Assembly: GCF_000497575.1 (NCBI RefSeq)
Contig: NZ_APJI01000025.1
Location: 16,202 to 80,201 of the forward strand
DNA from: Afipia sp. OHSU_II-C1
GTDB taxonomy: Bacteria > Pseudomonadota > Alphaproteobacteria > Rhizobiales > Xanthobacteraceae
DNA: 64,000 bases
Reading direction: 5' to 3'
A program made the position numbers and the translations under genes. This document shows, piece by piece, positions 43,250-52,269 of the stretch (positions are counted from its first letter, which is position 1; every line of letters starts with the position of its first letter). The notes beneath the pieces were generated by a model. The model was not told where the DNA came from. It was given only the letters and a program-made list of their open reading frames with translations, and did not search any database.

Positions 43250-44719
43250 CTAACTCCAGCGCCGCCGTTTGCCATACGGCGTAGGTATTTTCGACTTGGC
43301 AACAATGACCTTCCACTCGTCCGGTGAGATGTAACTCATCCACGGGATATTTTTGTCGAGGAGCGCTTGGCTAACCGAGTCGCATTGGTCGTCATGTTTG
43401 ACGCCGGGGAATGCGAAGAGTTCGGATTCGAAATCAGCCAACCATGGCGCGCGCTCGGGGAGCAGGGCTTGGCCAGCTTCAAATTTTGCTGACGCAACTG
43501 CCATCCGGCTAACCTTGTCCCCATCGGGCCTGACGCCGATGATCCCCGGAACTCTTGCACGTAATTCTTGAACCAGCATCGTTCCGGCGCCGGCATCCTC
43601 TATTAGGACGCGTCGGGCGCCCCATTTCTTCGCCTGGGCCTCGACAGTTGCCTTGAGGGCGGGGTAATCGACGCGTCCGCGCCAGACATCCACCAGAAAC
43701 CAGCGCATTTTGCTGGCCAAGATCCAAGTGGTGCAAACCGACCAATCATTTTGCGGGCCTCCTTTATTAGCTGTGTCCCAGCTCTGCAGGATCATCAGGC
43801 GTTCAGACATGGGAGGCAGCTCCTTGTACCGAACAATCCAGTGACGCTTGATCATCGCGCCTCCCGGGGGGACGGGCAGCTGCTGATACTGCGCGGAGAA
43901 AGCATCGCTCCCGATTTGCATTTTCAGCGCTTCCAGGACATGGAGCGGCTCGCGTTCGGGGGACAAGACTTCGCCAGCTTTTCGAAAGTGAAGCTCGCCG
44001 TTCCAACCCTGGATTGTCTCGTCGTGCTCTGCGATAGCGGGCAGGTTAAGAATTTCCCACTCGTCCGATTGCTCGGTCAAGAATCCGGTCAGGTCGTCCA
44101 TGTGGACCCGCTGCATGACGATTACGATCGCGCCGGTGCGCTTGTCGTCTAGCCGGGAGAGCAGCGTGTTCGTGAACCACTGGTTCGCGCCGTTGCGTTT
44201 GGCTTCAGAAAACGCATCGTCCGGCTTGAGAGGGTCATCAATGACGATAATGTCGCCGCCGCGGCCCGTGAGCGTACCGCCGACGGAGGCAGCCAATCGG
44301 AATCCTCTAGCAGTCAGTTCGATTTCGATTTCATTGTTTTTGAAAGCTCCCACGCGCGTTCCTGGAAACACGGCTCGATACCATTTCGACTCCAGTACCG
44401 CGCGAAAGTCATTCGAGTGCTTCTTGGCCAACTCGCCCGAATAGCTCGCGCAGATGATGCGACGAGAGGGATTATGCCCCAGTACATAGGCAGGAAAGGC
44501 TACTGACGACATGATGGACTTGAGGGATCTCGGCGGCATATTGATGATCAAGCGCCTGCATTCGCCCCGCCGTACGCGTTCCAGGCGATCTGCTATCGCA
44601 TCCAGATGCCAGCTGTGGATAAAGGTTTGTCCGGGTGTGAGTGTCAGAAATACCTTGTGCACGAACGCTCTAAAATCTGCACGCAAGAGCGCGTTCAGTA
44701 TGCGGCCATCACCTGTCAT
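43250..44719 (-). CDS. phage terminase large subunit
   Basis: A 489-residue DNA-packaging motor protein. The ATPase half has NMPPRSLKSIMSS as Walker A variant, DIIVIDDPLKPDD as Walker B, and VIVMQRVHMDDLTGFL as coupling motif. The nuclease half has LQSWDTANKGGPQNDWS with its metal-binding Asp, RVLIEDAGAGTMLVQEL, and KHDDQCDSVSQAL with further acidic residues. The length is normal for the family. It overlaps the DUF5681 gene by four bases. Neither portal nor capsid genes follow, so packaging cannot be completed from this window. Confidence 0.9.
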   Translation of the reverse strand: MTGDGRILNALLRADFRAFVHKVFLTLTPGQTFIHSWHLDAIADRLERVRRGECRRLIINMPPRSLKSIMSSVAFPAYVLGHNPSRRIICASYSGELAKKHSNDFRAVLESKWYRAVFPGTRVGAFKNNEIEIELTARGFRLAASVGGTLTGRGGDIIVIDDPLKPDDAFSEAKRNGANQWFTNTLLSRLDDKRTGAIVIVMQRVHMDDLTGFLTEQSDEWEILNLPAIAEHDETIQGWNGELHFRKAGEVLSPEREPLHVLEALKMQIGSDAFSAQYQQLPVPPGGAMIKRHWIVRYKELPPMSERLMILQSWDTANKGGPQNDWSVCTTWILASKMRWFLVDVWRGRVDYPALKATVEAQAKKWGARRVLIEDAGAGTMLVQELRARVPGIIGVRPDGDKVSRMAVASAKFEAGQALLPERAPWLADFESELFAFPGVKHDDQCDSVSQALLDKNIPWMSYISPDEWKVIVAKSKIPTPYGKRRRWS

Positions 44720-45144
44720 TTGCGGCTGTCTCCTGTTTTTGCTTTTCGAGAATGAGTCGAACCAGCGGCTGGTGTTTTCAGAAAACTGGCGAGAATCGCT
44801 TTGTCTTCTTCCAAAATCTCATCGAGCTTGATCGTTGCTTCCCCTGAACCACCGTATCGGTCATACAGCGAGAGCATCAGCTTGAGCGCGACGGGCTCGC
44901 TTCGCATGGCGTCGTTGGCAAGTCGTCTGAGCATGACTTCCAAGGCAGGGAGCCGACGCGTCTTGCCGTTCTCAGTGACAGCAATCCGCTGGCCTAAAAC
45001 GTCCTGGAGCACCGCGCCGATCGGCCGGCTCCCCTTGGGCCGTCCTTTCGGGTTACCGCTCTGCCCCTTTTTGAACTGCGTCGCCTTTGGGGGACGACCG
45101 TAGCCGACGGCGTCGTCGGATGGCTTGCGTTTGCGACTAGCCAT
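44716..45144 (-). CDS. DUF5681 domain protein of the terminase module
   Basis: A 142-residue protein with the signature VGYGRPPKATQFKKG and GNPKGRPKGSRP at residues 13-40. It stands between the ParB-methylase (overlap eight bases) and the terminase large subunit (overlap four bases), the place often held by a small terminase subunit. The acidic C-terminal third (KLDEILEEDKAIL) may contact the large subunit. It is related to the two DUF5681 proteins at the left edge. Confidence 0.8.
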   Translation of the reverse strand: MASRKRKPSDDAVGYGRPPKATQFKKGQSGNPKGRPKGSRPIGAVLQDVLGQRIAVTENGKTRRLPALEVMLRRLANDAMRSEPVALKLMLSLYDRYGGSGEATIKLDEILEEDKAILASFLKTPAAGSTHSRKAKTGDSRK

Positions 45145-46507
45145 GGCTGTTCACCCGCTCTTGAGACGGCGTGGATGTTTCGACGGAGGCTTTCGAGCGG
45201 GCTTCTTCGATTTCCTCAAATGTGCGCCCGTCACCCTCCAAGATCGCTTCGAGCTTTGTCATGCTCTGCCAACGTCGAATGACGACATCGACGTAGCGAG
45301 GATCGAGCTCGATCCCATAGCCAACACGACCAACTTTCTCAGCCGCGAGGAAGATCGTGCCGGATCCCGCGAATTGGTCCAGAACAGCATCGCCACGCGC
45401 AGTGCAGTCGAGTAGGGCGTCCGCAACCATCGCGGTCGGCTTGACCGTCGGATGCATCGCGAGAGCCGCCAGACGATGACGTCCGAATGTGTTGACCCCT
45501 GGATAACTCCACACGTTCGATCGATTACGACCGAAACTCCCCAACTCGATGTTGTTTTTGTGAGGATTTTCGCCGACACGAAATATCCCGACGAGTTCAT
45601 GCTGCGATCGATAAAACGAGCCCTGACCAGCGTTCGATTTATTCCAGACCGCTAAGTTCAGCATCGCTCCAAAAATCTTGCGCCCCACAGCGATGAGGTC
45701 CTCGACATGGCGCCAATCCATGCAAACAAAATGAACTGCGCCGGGTTTGGAGACGCGGATTCCGTTTCCTAATGTTCGAGTTAGAAATTTCCGAAATTGA
45801 TCAGAGCTCATTTCGCCTGAGGCAAAAGCAAACTCCTGATGCTGAATTCGCCCGCGGCCGCCAATGGAGCTTACTCGAACGTTGTACGGTGGATCGCAGA
45901 AGACAGCGTTCGCTAACGTTCCCTCGAGGAGGCGATTGAACGAGGCAGTCTTTTGAGCGTCGCCGCAGAGTAAGCGGTGCCTTCCCAACTGCCACAGATC
46001 ACCCTCCTGGGTGACTGGCCGCTTGGGGAGGGGCACCAGCATGCTTTCCTCTGCAGCGCTGGCATTGCCCATGTCCGCGAGCAATAAATCAACCTCGGGT
46101 GTCGCGAATCCGGTTACGGATACATCCAACCCTTCGACGGGCAGGAGATCTGTCAGCTCACTCAATTCAATCGCTAAGAGTTCGCGGTTCCAGCCGGCTT
46201 CTTCCGCGATTTTGTTGTCGGCGATCAAATAGGCGCGCTTCTGTAACGGTGTCAGATGACCGAAACACACGACCGGGACGTGGGTGAGGCCCCCAATCTG
46301 AGCTGCTTCCAGCCTCCCATGCCCGGCAAGCACGGTGTTGTTTTCATCGACAATAATAGGATTCAGAAATCCAAACTTGCGAATGCTCGACGCGATCTTC
46401 CTGATCTGTTTCTTCGAATGGACGCGAGGATTTCGGGGATTGCGAGCTAAAGTAGCAATTGGAACTGTGCGAGACTGCACAAAGACGCTCGCATTGTCGT
46501 TTTTCAT
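45137..46507 (-). CDS. ParB-like domain fused to DNA methylase (phage type)
   Basis: A 456-residue protein. Residues about 15-110 are a ParB/Srx-like domain (PIATLARNPRNPRVHSKKQI, VLAGHGRLEAAQ). Residues from about 190 on are a beta-class methyltransferase: FCDPPYNVRVSS, a recognition region including VHFVCMDWRHVEDLI, and the SAM-binding DQFAGSGTIFLAAE. It would methylate adenine N6 or cytosine N4, without a partner nuclease, protecting phage DNA. I chose the ATG at 46507 because GGAGG lies five bases upstream. The left-edge gene 3-971 is its truncated relative. Confidence 0.88.
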   Translation of the reverse strand: MKNDNASVFVQSRTVPIATLARNPRNPRVHSKKQIRKIASSIRKFGFLNPIIVDENNTVLAGHGRLEAAQIGGLTHVPVVCFGHLTPLQKRAYLIADNKIAEEAGWNRELLAIELSELTDLLPVEGLDVSVTGFATPEVDLLLADMGNASAAEESMLVPLPKRPVTQEGDLWQLGRHRLLCGDAQKTASFNRLLEGTLANAVFCDPPYNVRVSSIGGRGRIQHQEFAFASGEMSSDQFRKFLTRTLGNGIRVSKPGAVHFVCMDWRHVEDLIAVGRKIFGAMLNLAVWNKSNAGQGSFYRSQHELVGIFRVGENPHKNNIELGSFGRNRSNVWSYPGVNTFGRHRLAALAMHPTVKPTAMVADALLDCTARGDAVLDQFAGSGTIFLAAEKVGRVGYGIELDPRYVDVVIRRWQSMTKLEAILEGDGRTFEEIEEARSKASVETSTPSQERVNSHG

Positions 46508-46597
46508 TGAGGCCTCCATGGCGTTCTTTGCCAAGAGGAGGTCAGACGCTAAAAAATGTCCAAGGTACTAATTGCCATCGAAACCATAACTTCAGGA

Positions 46598-47338
46598 CTA
46601 GTCGAGCGTTTTTGTTCCCTTTCGAGCCTTCAGCCTTCGACGAGCAGGCTTCGGATCAAAATGAGGGTCGTCAAATTCCCGCCGCGTAGCCATTGTAAGT
46701 GGGTCGGTAAAGTCACCTACGACATCATCGTAAGTATATGCGCGCAGTTCGATTTTTTCCTTCGTTTGCTCCATGAAAAATTCATGTGCTGCCGAAGCGG
46801 CAGTAATCTTCGGTCCGCGACGAATAGACAGCGTTCGGGACGCTAAAGCAGCGATTTCAGAAATGCGCTTCAGGCCATTTTTGTTGCCGTCCACCACATC
46901 CTTAAGAAGTCCAAGAAACTCGAACTCATTTAAGCCCGCACTTTCGAATATGGTCTCGATAACCGATGTCTCTTCGGAAATGCTGAGAATAATCTTGGCT
47001 CGGGCCAATACGGAGTCGGAGTGGCGACCGGACTTTGCCAGAAACCTTATCGCATCAGCGGCAGGCTTTATCGAATAGCTTTCCTTAGCCATTCGCCTGC
47101 CATGCCTGATGGCAATATGCGCAATACCGCGAGCGGCGATCTGATTGAAGTTTTCCTCAACCAAGAGTGGTTCATAACCCGAAGAAGGAGGGAGGTATTG
47201 GGTGCGCATAAGCAACATACCCACCATTCCGAAAAAGCCGAGGAGAGGCTCCATTGCGTTTTCAAGTTTTTCGCGGACGTGCGGCTGGTCCAGCTGTTGC
47301 TGGACGTACTCCGCGATGAACTCGTTGATGGTGGGCAC
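46598..47338 (-). CDS. hypothetical protein upstream of the phage methylase
   Basis: A 246-residue mostly helical protein. The N-terminal helix (NEFIAEYVQQQLDQPHVREK) leads to a short hydrophobic stretch (LLGFFGMVGMLLM), and the C-terminus is basic (ARRRLKARKGTK). I do not recognise a domain. It is in line with the terminase module 90 bases upstream of the methylase and may be part of it. It is not homologous to any left-edge gene in view. Confidence 0.55.
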   Translation of the reverse strand: MPTINEFIAEYVQQQLDQPHVREKLENAMEPLLGFFGMVGMLLMRTQYLPPSSGYEPLLVEENFNQIAARGIAHIAIRHGRRMAKESYSIKPAADAIRFLAKSGRHSDSVLARAKIILSISEETSVIETIFESAGLNEFEFLGLLKDVVDGNKNGLKRISEIAALASRTLSIRRGPKITAASAAHEFFMEQTKEKIELRAYTYDDVVGDFTDPLTMATRREFDDPHFDPKPARRRLKARKGTKTLD

Positions 47339-47773
47339 GGCGCGCGCCTCTGGTTTCGCAATTCATCAGTACCTGAATTAGGTGCAAGGAAAAACAGTTT
47401 TGTACTAGGCAGATCGGGTGGCGAGATTCGCGTAATGACCGTTACGGAATAAGACACCTGGCTCCACGAAGCTGTTCTGCACACTAACTCAGAATGTCCG
47501 CAGTTGGTGTGAAAGCGAACCTTGTCGACGCTGAGCACCAATTCCGCTCATGACCCAACTCGGAAGTCGCGCGCCTGTCCGAGGGGAGCAAAAAGCTTCA
47601 AATGACCCTTCCAGTTGAGCCGCCACGCGGGCATGACGGGCAGTCGTTGGCGTGGTGGCGGGACATCTAAATTTCCGTAACGGAAAGCGGGGTGGGGCGT
47701 TGTCGGTCGGCAGAAGCTTCGATCGCCTTCGCGCGCCCGAGCGACGTCGGATGCACCTCGCCGGTGCGCGCGC
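47339..47773. other. intergenic region with short palindromes
   Basis: No gene is supported. The stretch contains TTTCCGTAACGGAAA at about 47669-47683, a perfect inverted repeat. It also has, at 47425-47450, a sequence close to one at 1774-1800 next to the other phage module. It may hold module boundaries. Confidence 0.45.
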
Positions 47774-48520
47774 CTAGATCCGGCTCAAGAAAAACGTCTC
47801 CAGTTTGCCTTTGCCCTTCACGTCAATGCTGCCGCGCGGCTCCAGCGCAAAGGAACCGACGAGGTGGCGGGCGGTATCCTGGGACACATGGATTCGATTG
47901 GGCAGAGAATAGTCCTCGAGCCGGCTGGCGACATTTACAGTATCGCCCCACACGTCGTAGATGAAGCGGTGCGTGCCGATGATGCCGGCAACCACGGGAC
48001 CGGAATGTATGCCGATCCGGATTTGCAAGGGCCAGCCGAAATGGCCGTTGACGTGACCTAGCCGATCGATCATGCCAAGCGCCATTCTCGCGATCACTGC
48101 GAATGGATCGGGGTTCGGATCGGGCAAGCCGGCGACGGCCATGTAGGCATCGCCGATGGTCTTGATCTTCTCGACACCGTGCTCGCGGGCAAGCGCATCG
48201 AACTCCGAGAACAGCCGGTTCAAATACTCGACCATCGCTGCAGGTGTGACCCTTGCCGAGTGCTCGGTGAAGCTGACCAGATCGGCGAACGGAACGCTCA
48301 CACCCTCGAAGTGGTCGGCGATCACGGCTTCGCCTTGGTTCAGGCGGCCAATCACCTGTCCTGGCAGGATGGTCAACAGCAGCGCTCGAACTTGGCGGTC
48401 TCGTCCTCGATGCGGCGAAGGTACTTCTGCTCGCGGTCGCGCCAGCGCTTCTTGTGCAAGCAAGCATTGATCCGCGCGCGCAGCAGGATCGGATCGAACG
48501 GCTTCGGCAGATATCGCCCG
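47774..48520 (-). pseudogene. response regulator/adenylate cyclase remnant with a one-base deletion
   Basis: The class III cyclase domain is open and well conserved: VSVPFADLVSFTEHSARV with the first metal Asp, KIKTIGDAYMAVAGLPD with the second, and YDVWGDTVNVASRLED with the transition-state residues. Further upstream the coding continues in another frame: YLPKPFDPILLRARINACLH and RDREQKYLRRIEDETAKFER, the end of a receiver domain and its coiled linker. One lost base near 48385 separates the two. The start of the receiver is missing and replaced by transposon DNA. It probably cannot make the original protein. Confidence 0.75.
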
Positions 48521-48680
48521 GACTGCGTCTGCTACCTGCCGGCCCTGTGCCATCAGCACATCAACCTGCCGCAGCTTCGCAACGATCTCTTCAGCCGTAT
48601 TCCTTTTCCTTGCCATCGATCCTATCCTCCATCCGAAAATCATACTTCAGGGAGGACCACTTCAAAGGGGGTAGATCATT
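48511..48680 (-). mobile_element. IS3-type orfA 5' fragment
   Basis: An ATG at 48616 opens RKRNTAEEIVAKLRQVDVLM followed by AQGRQVADAVRAI, the N-terminal helix-turn-helix of IS3-family OrfA. After about 35 codons the frame passes into the cyclase remnant. The bases before the ATG up to about 48680 resemble the left end of such an element. There is neither orfB nor a right end, so it is a deletion relic. Confidence 0.65.
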
Positions 48681-48835
48681 GTTCGCGACGCGCAGCGACG
48701 ACACGGGCCAAATGACCATATGGTAGCCCATGTCCTTGAACTCCTGCGCGGTGAAGAATGGCGTCTTGCTGAACTCTGTCATGTTCGCCGGCAACGGCAC
48801 ACCGGGCTTCCGCTTTCGAAGCGGAGCGATGGCGC
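48677..48835 (-). pseudogene. prpB (2-methylisocitrate lyase) internal fragment
   Basis: The minus-strand frame reads KPGVPLPANMTEFSKTPFFT followed by AQEFKDMGYHMVIWPVSSLR, which is the C-terminal part of the 2-methylisocitrate lyase/PEP mutase fold. It ends at VAN, where the IS3-type sequence begins, and only about 50 codons survive. A transposon insertion in prpB followed by deletion explains the picture. Confidence 0.7.
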
Positions 48836-48986
48836 TACGACATCGAATTGCTGGGGCTGGTCCGAAGTAGATGACGGAACTTCAGAGTACGCGACGGGCC
48901 GTTGAGCAGCTTCAGGACCTGTTCGTCAGTCAGTCCGATTTGGTACGCGCTTCCGTTCTAGCGCTGGCATCAGAAATCGCACGAAG

Positions 48987-49682
48987 TTACACGATAGTGT
49001 TTCTGGTAAAATCCTCAATGTAATCCAGCAACTTATCTGATGCTGCCGCTGCTGATTTCGCATTTCCTCTGCAAATTTGTTCAGCCAAATTCGCGTGCAG
49101 CACAGCAGTATCAACCAAGCTTGCATGTCTTCTATGGTATTTTATCCAAAATCGCCTCGACAGGCCGTGCAGTAACGCCATGGATTTAGCAGCAAACTCA
49201 TTTTGGGAAGCCTCATATTCCAGCTCGGTCAGCCGATTGTCCCAGCGACTAAATAATGTTTCATCGGTATCCTCGGTAAGCTGGCGCAGATTCGAGCCGA
49301 TGTGAGCGAATTCCTTCCTCTGTTCTGGACTGGCGCGTTCGGCGGACAGTCGAGCAAGCAAACGTTCAGTCTCCCGTCTCATTTCCAGAAGACTAAGCTG
49401 CTTGTGAACGTTCAATTCGCTGACCAGAACCCCCCTTCGTGGAAGAATGAGAACCAAACCTTCGCGTTCCAGACGGCGCAAGGCTTCACGTATCGGTGTT
49501 CTGCCCATGCCCAACTGGCTGGCAAGAGTTTGTTCGGAGAGTGCGGCTCCCGGCTGCAATCGCAGAGTAACGATCATCTCCTCCAAAGCGCGATAGGCGT
49601 GGTCGGCCAAACTGATGTTTGGATCATCTTCGTCGGCTGCGAACGGCTTTTGTCGTTTTTGAACATGATGTTTGCGAAGCAT
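48987..49682 (-). CDS. GntR-family (FCD) transcriptional regulator
   Basis: A 231-residue regulator. The winged helix-turn-helix is clear: ALEEMIVTLRLQPGAALSEQ, then SQLGMGRTPIREALRRLERE and LILPRRGVLVSELN. The helical FCD domain follows, with its metal-binding residues less clear than usual (Asp in WDNRLTELEYEA and later His). The ATG at 49682 gives the normal N-terminal length; an ATG at 49793 would add 37 atypical residues. It is divergent from the hydroxylase operon and near a 32-base palindrome, so it is the likely regulator of that operon. Confidence 0.83.
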   Translation of the reverse strand: MLRKHHVQKRQKPFAADEDDPNISLADHAYRALEEMIVTLRLQPGAALSEQTLASQLGMGRTPIREALRRLEREGLVLILPRRGVLVSELNVHKQLSLLEMRRETERLLARLSAERASPEQRKEFAHIGSNLRQLTEDTDETLFSRWDNRLTELEYEASQNEFAAKSMALLHGLSRRFWIKYHRRHASLVDTAVLHANLAEQICRGNAKSAAAASDKLLDYIEDFTRNTIV

Positions 49683-49803
49683 CAGACCGGGGCTCTCTCG
49701 ATTTGGACGGATCAATATGATTACACATAGCTGACATTTGTCCGATCGCAACGACGCAAATGACCTCTCAGCTTGAGCGGTGGAGATGGCCACTGCAACA
49801 GAC

Positions 49804-49863
49804 TTGACAAGCGGCAGGCCCCGGGATTATGTTGCCGACAACTGAAATTTCAGACGTCGGCAA
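49804..49863 (+). promoter_or_regulatory. promoter with a 32-bp palindrome before the hydroxylase operon
   Basis: A TTGACA at 49804-49809 is followed, 17 bases later, by TTATGT, a good sigma70-like promoter. Immediately behind, at 49832-49863, lies a nested inverted repeat: TTGCCGAC and GTCGGCAA on the outside and the perfect CTGAAATTTCAG inside. Only four of the 32 bases break the symmetry. Its position at the transcription start suits a repressor site for the divergent GntR protein. Confidence 0.7.
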
Positions 49864-49908
49864 ATGGGGTTATGATCCTGAATTGTCGGCTAAAAGAGAG
49901 GAAGGGTC

Positions 49909-50697
49909 ATGGAACTGCAGAAATCAGCCATGTCCGATAGGCAACGCGCGTTCCGTGCGACCTATCGTCATCAAATCGCAACTTGGTACAACGGCTGGCT
50001 TCACGTCGCGGTGATTTTTGTCTCCGGCCTCGCCGTTGTTTACGTCTGCGCGGCGAATTTGCGTGACGTTGCGTGGTGGGAGTGGGGCGCCATTCCTGTT
50101 GTTTTCCTGGCGTACCAGTTCGGAGAATATTGGGCCCACCGTGTATGGCTTCATCGGCCTGCGCAGAATGGGGCGCTTCGTGAACTCTACAAGCGCCATA
50201 CTCTGCAGCATCATCAGTTCTTCACTGACCATGAGATGCGATTTGCTGACCACATGGACTGGCGTGTCACTTTCTTCCCGCCGTTCACAATGGCCACCAT
50301 GCTTCTCTTGGCTCTGCCTAGCGCGGTGATTTGCGGTCTGCTGCTCTCGCCGAATGTTGGTTGGCTTCTCATGGCAAGCGTGATTGGTAGTTACATGTGG
50401 TACGAGTTTGTTCATTTCTGCTGCCACGTCGAAGACAATTGGTTCCTGATCAACTGTCCGATCGTCAACACCGCGCGCAGGCATCACAAAGCCCATCACG
50501 ACCACTCCATCATGATGGAAGTCAATATGGGCATCGGAACTCCGATTTTCGATTGGGTTTACGGCACGTCCGATCTCGATCGCGGCTTCTTCGGGCACGT
50601 CTTCAATGGAAATAGCTGGAAGCACGTAAAATCGGGCCTGCGAAAAACAGCAAAAACACCGACGCTAAAATTGCAGCGCTTGGCGGAGAGCCAGTGA
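49909..50697 (+). CDS. fatty acid hydroxylase/sterol desaturase family protein
   Basis: A 262-residue integral membrane di-iron oxygenase. The His clusters are complete: HRVWLHR, HTLQHHQF, FVHFCCH and RRHHKAHHDH. There are about four hydrophobic helices between them. Members hydroxylate or desaturate fatty acids, sterols or carotenoids. It opens an operon with two small membrane proteins and a short-chain dehydrogenase, suggesting oxygenation of a hydrophobic compound and then oxidation of the alcohol. An internal ATG at 49930 is an alternative start. Confidence 0.85.
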   Translation: MELQKSAMSDRQRAFRATYRHQIATWYNGWLHVAVIFVSGLAVVYVCAANLRDVAWWEWGAIPVVFLAYQFGEYWAHRVWLHRPAQNGALRELYKRHTLQHHQFFTDHEMRFADHMDWRVTFFPPFTMATMLLLALPSAVICGLLLSPNVGWLLMASVIGSYMWYEFVHFCCHVEDNWFLINCPIVNTARRHHKAHHDHSIMMEVNMGIGTPIFDWVYGTSDLDRGFFGHVFNGNSWKHVKSGLRKTAKTPTLKLQRLAESQ

Positions 50698-50744
50698 GCT
50701 TGCCTGTCGTGCTTTGAGTAAATTGCAAGTTGGGAGCAACGTTG

Positions 50745-51167
50745 ATGGAAGCTGCGCTTTCGATTGCCCGTACAGTGGAGCCGGATCTCGTGTCGCTGGG
50801 ATGGTTCTCCATTCTTTGGCTAGCCTGTTGTCTAAGCGGGCTGACAATTTCCGGCATGCTGCCCTTAGGTGTGCGAGCAAACAATCTCTCGACCCCGAGC
50901 GGAACTGGCCTGGTGGTCGTGAACATCTTCTTGCTCTTCTTACTACTCGCAGGAACGGCTTTGTTTGCTGCGCTTACCCTTCGCGTGTCGAGCATCATTC
51001 TTATGGCAAGTTGGATATTCCTCTTTGTGCCGGCCATCCTTGATGTGTTTCCCGAGCGTTGGATCGACAGCCGCGGTGGATTGACGGTCTTGCTCTGCGT
51101 TCAAGCAGTCGCGCTGGTGATGCTTTGTCGATCCTCTTCTGTCGTAGCTACGCTGTCGATGATTTGA
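50745..51167 (+). CDS. four-helix membrane protein
   Basis: A 140-residue protein with about four hydrophobic segments (LGWFSILWLACCLSGLTISG, GLVVVNIFLLFLLLAGTAL, VSSIILMASWIFLFVPAIL, and a last one). I know no family. A GGGAG precedes the start. It is 47 bases after the hydroxylase gene and probably in the same operon. Confidence 0.55.
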   Translation: MEAALSIARTVEPDLVSLGWFSILWLACCLSGLTISGMLPLGVRANNLSTPSGTGLVVVNIFLLFLLLAGTALFAALTLRVSSIILMASWIFLFVPAILDVFPERWIDSRGGLTVLLCVQAVALVMLCRSSSVVATLSMI

Positions 51168-51182
51168 GCGAGGAATAAGATC

Positions 51183-51368
51183 ATGATGGCCAAAATAAAG
51201 TCTGTGATTTCGATTCTTGTTCTCGCTGTTGCTTGCGGTATCGCAGCTTACGACTATCGCATCGGACTAATTGCACCGGCTTTGGTATCCGTGGGGGTTG
51301 GCCTGTTCGTGGTTTTTGCCATTTGGGTCTTTCCCGATGTCAAACCGAAAAGTCAGGTCAACAAATAG
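51183..51368 (+). CDS. small two-helix membrane protein
   Basis: A 61-residue protein with two hydrophobic helices (VISILVLAVACGIAAY and LIAPALVSVGVGLFVVFAIW) and a basic tail. GAGG lies ahead of the start. The gap to the preceding gene is 15 bases. The function is unknown; it probably assists the membrane oxygenase. Confidence 0.5.
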   Translation: MMAKIKSVISILVLAVACGIAAYDYRIGLIAPALVSVGVGLFVVFAIWVFPDVKPKSQVNK

Positions 51369-51425
51369 GAACGTTGCGTTAGTGAGAAAACGCGTTACGG
51401 CGTCACCGAGAAATAGGAACTTCTA

Positions 51426-52187
51426 ATGAAGCTGACGGGCAAGACTTTTCTTATTTCCGGCGCGGCGAGCGGCCTTGGTGAGAGCGCCGCCCGCCTTATG
51501 GCGCGCAAAGGAGCTAACATTGTTATCGGCGACATACTCGATGAAGACGCTTCGCGAGTTGCTCAGTCGATCATTTCTGATGGTGGATCTGCGTCGGTCT
51601 TTCATCTCGATGTTTGCAATGAACCGGATTGGATCGGTGCGGCGAATTTCGCTGTATCCAGCTATGGCAGGCTCGACGGGCTTGTTAGCAATGCGGGGAT
51701 CAGCGGGATGATTCCGGATGTCATGGATACGGAATATTTTGATCGTCTCCTTGCGATCCATGCTCGTGGAACGTTCCTTGGCATCAAACATTCAGCACCG
51801 GCCATTGCCCAGGCTGGCGGTGGATCAATCGTTGCCGTCTCATCCATCGCGGGAAAGGTTGGCGCGGATTACGTCCACATGGGATACAATGCGGCAAAGG
51901 CGGCAATACTTCTTCTCGTGAAGTCAGCATCGGGATACTACGCGAAGGATAACATCCGCTCGAACGCGGTTATTCCCGGGTGGATGCCGCCGATGCGCAC
52001 ATCTGTTGCATCTGCCGACCCGGAGTTGCGTCCAAAGCTTCTGAAGTCGGTCCCGTTAGGGCGCACTGGTCTCTTTCCCGAAGTCGCTGAAGCCATCGCT
52101 TTCCTGTCATCCGATGAAGCTTCGTACATTAACGGCGTCGAACTTCCGGTGGATGGCGGGTTTCTGGCATATCGAGCATTTTCATGA
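51426..52187 (+). CDS. short-chain dehydrogenase/reductase
   Basis: A 253-residue classical SDR. Cofactor motif FLISGAASGLGESAARL (TGxxxGxG type), DILDED after the second strand (an Asp favouring NAD over NADP), SNAGISG, the catalytic Ser in AVSSIAGKVG, and YNAAKAA with the catalytic Tyr and Lys. It ends NGVELPVDGGFLA as usual. As the last gene of the hydroxylase operon it could oxidise the hydroxylated product. Confidence 0.9.
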   Translation: MKLTGKTFLISGAASGLGESAARLMARKGANIVIGDILDEDASRVAQSIISDGGSASVFHLDVCNEPDWIGAANFAVSSYGRLDGLVSNAGISGMIPDVMDTEYFDRLLAIHARGTFLGIKHSAPAIAQAGGGSIVAVSSIAGKVGADYVHMGYNAAKAAILLLVKSASGYYAKDNIRSNAVIPGWMPPMRTSVASADPELRPKLLKSVPLGRTGLFPEVAEAIAFLSSDEASYINGVELPVDGGFLAYRAFS

Positions 52188-52269
52188 CGGTTGTGAGCGG
52201 TTGTCGCGATAGGTGCGTGTATGTGCGGCCTGTGCTCGATACCCGTGCAAAGGCTTGAAGGGCAAGGAC

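Noticed and set aside
43250..46507. Complete prophage
   Set aside because: Only terminase, DUF5681 and methylase genes are present. Portal, capsid, tail and lysis genes are absent from the window.
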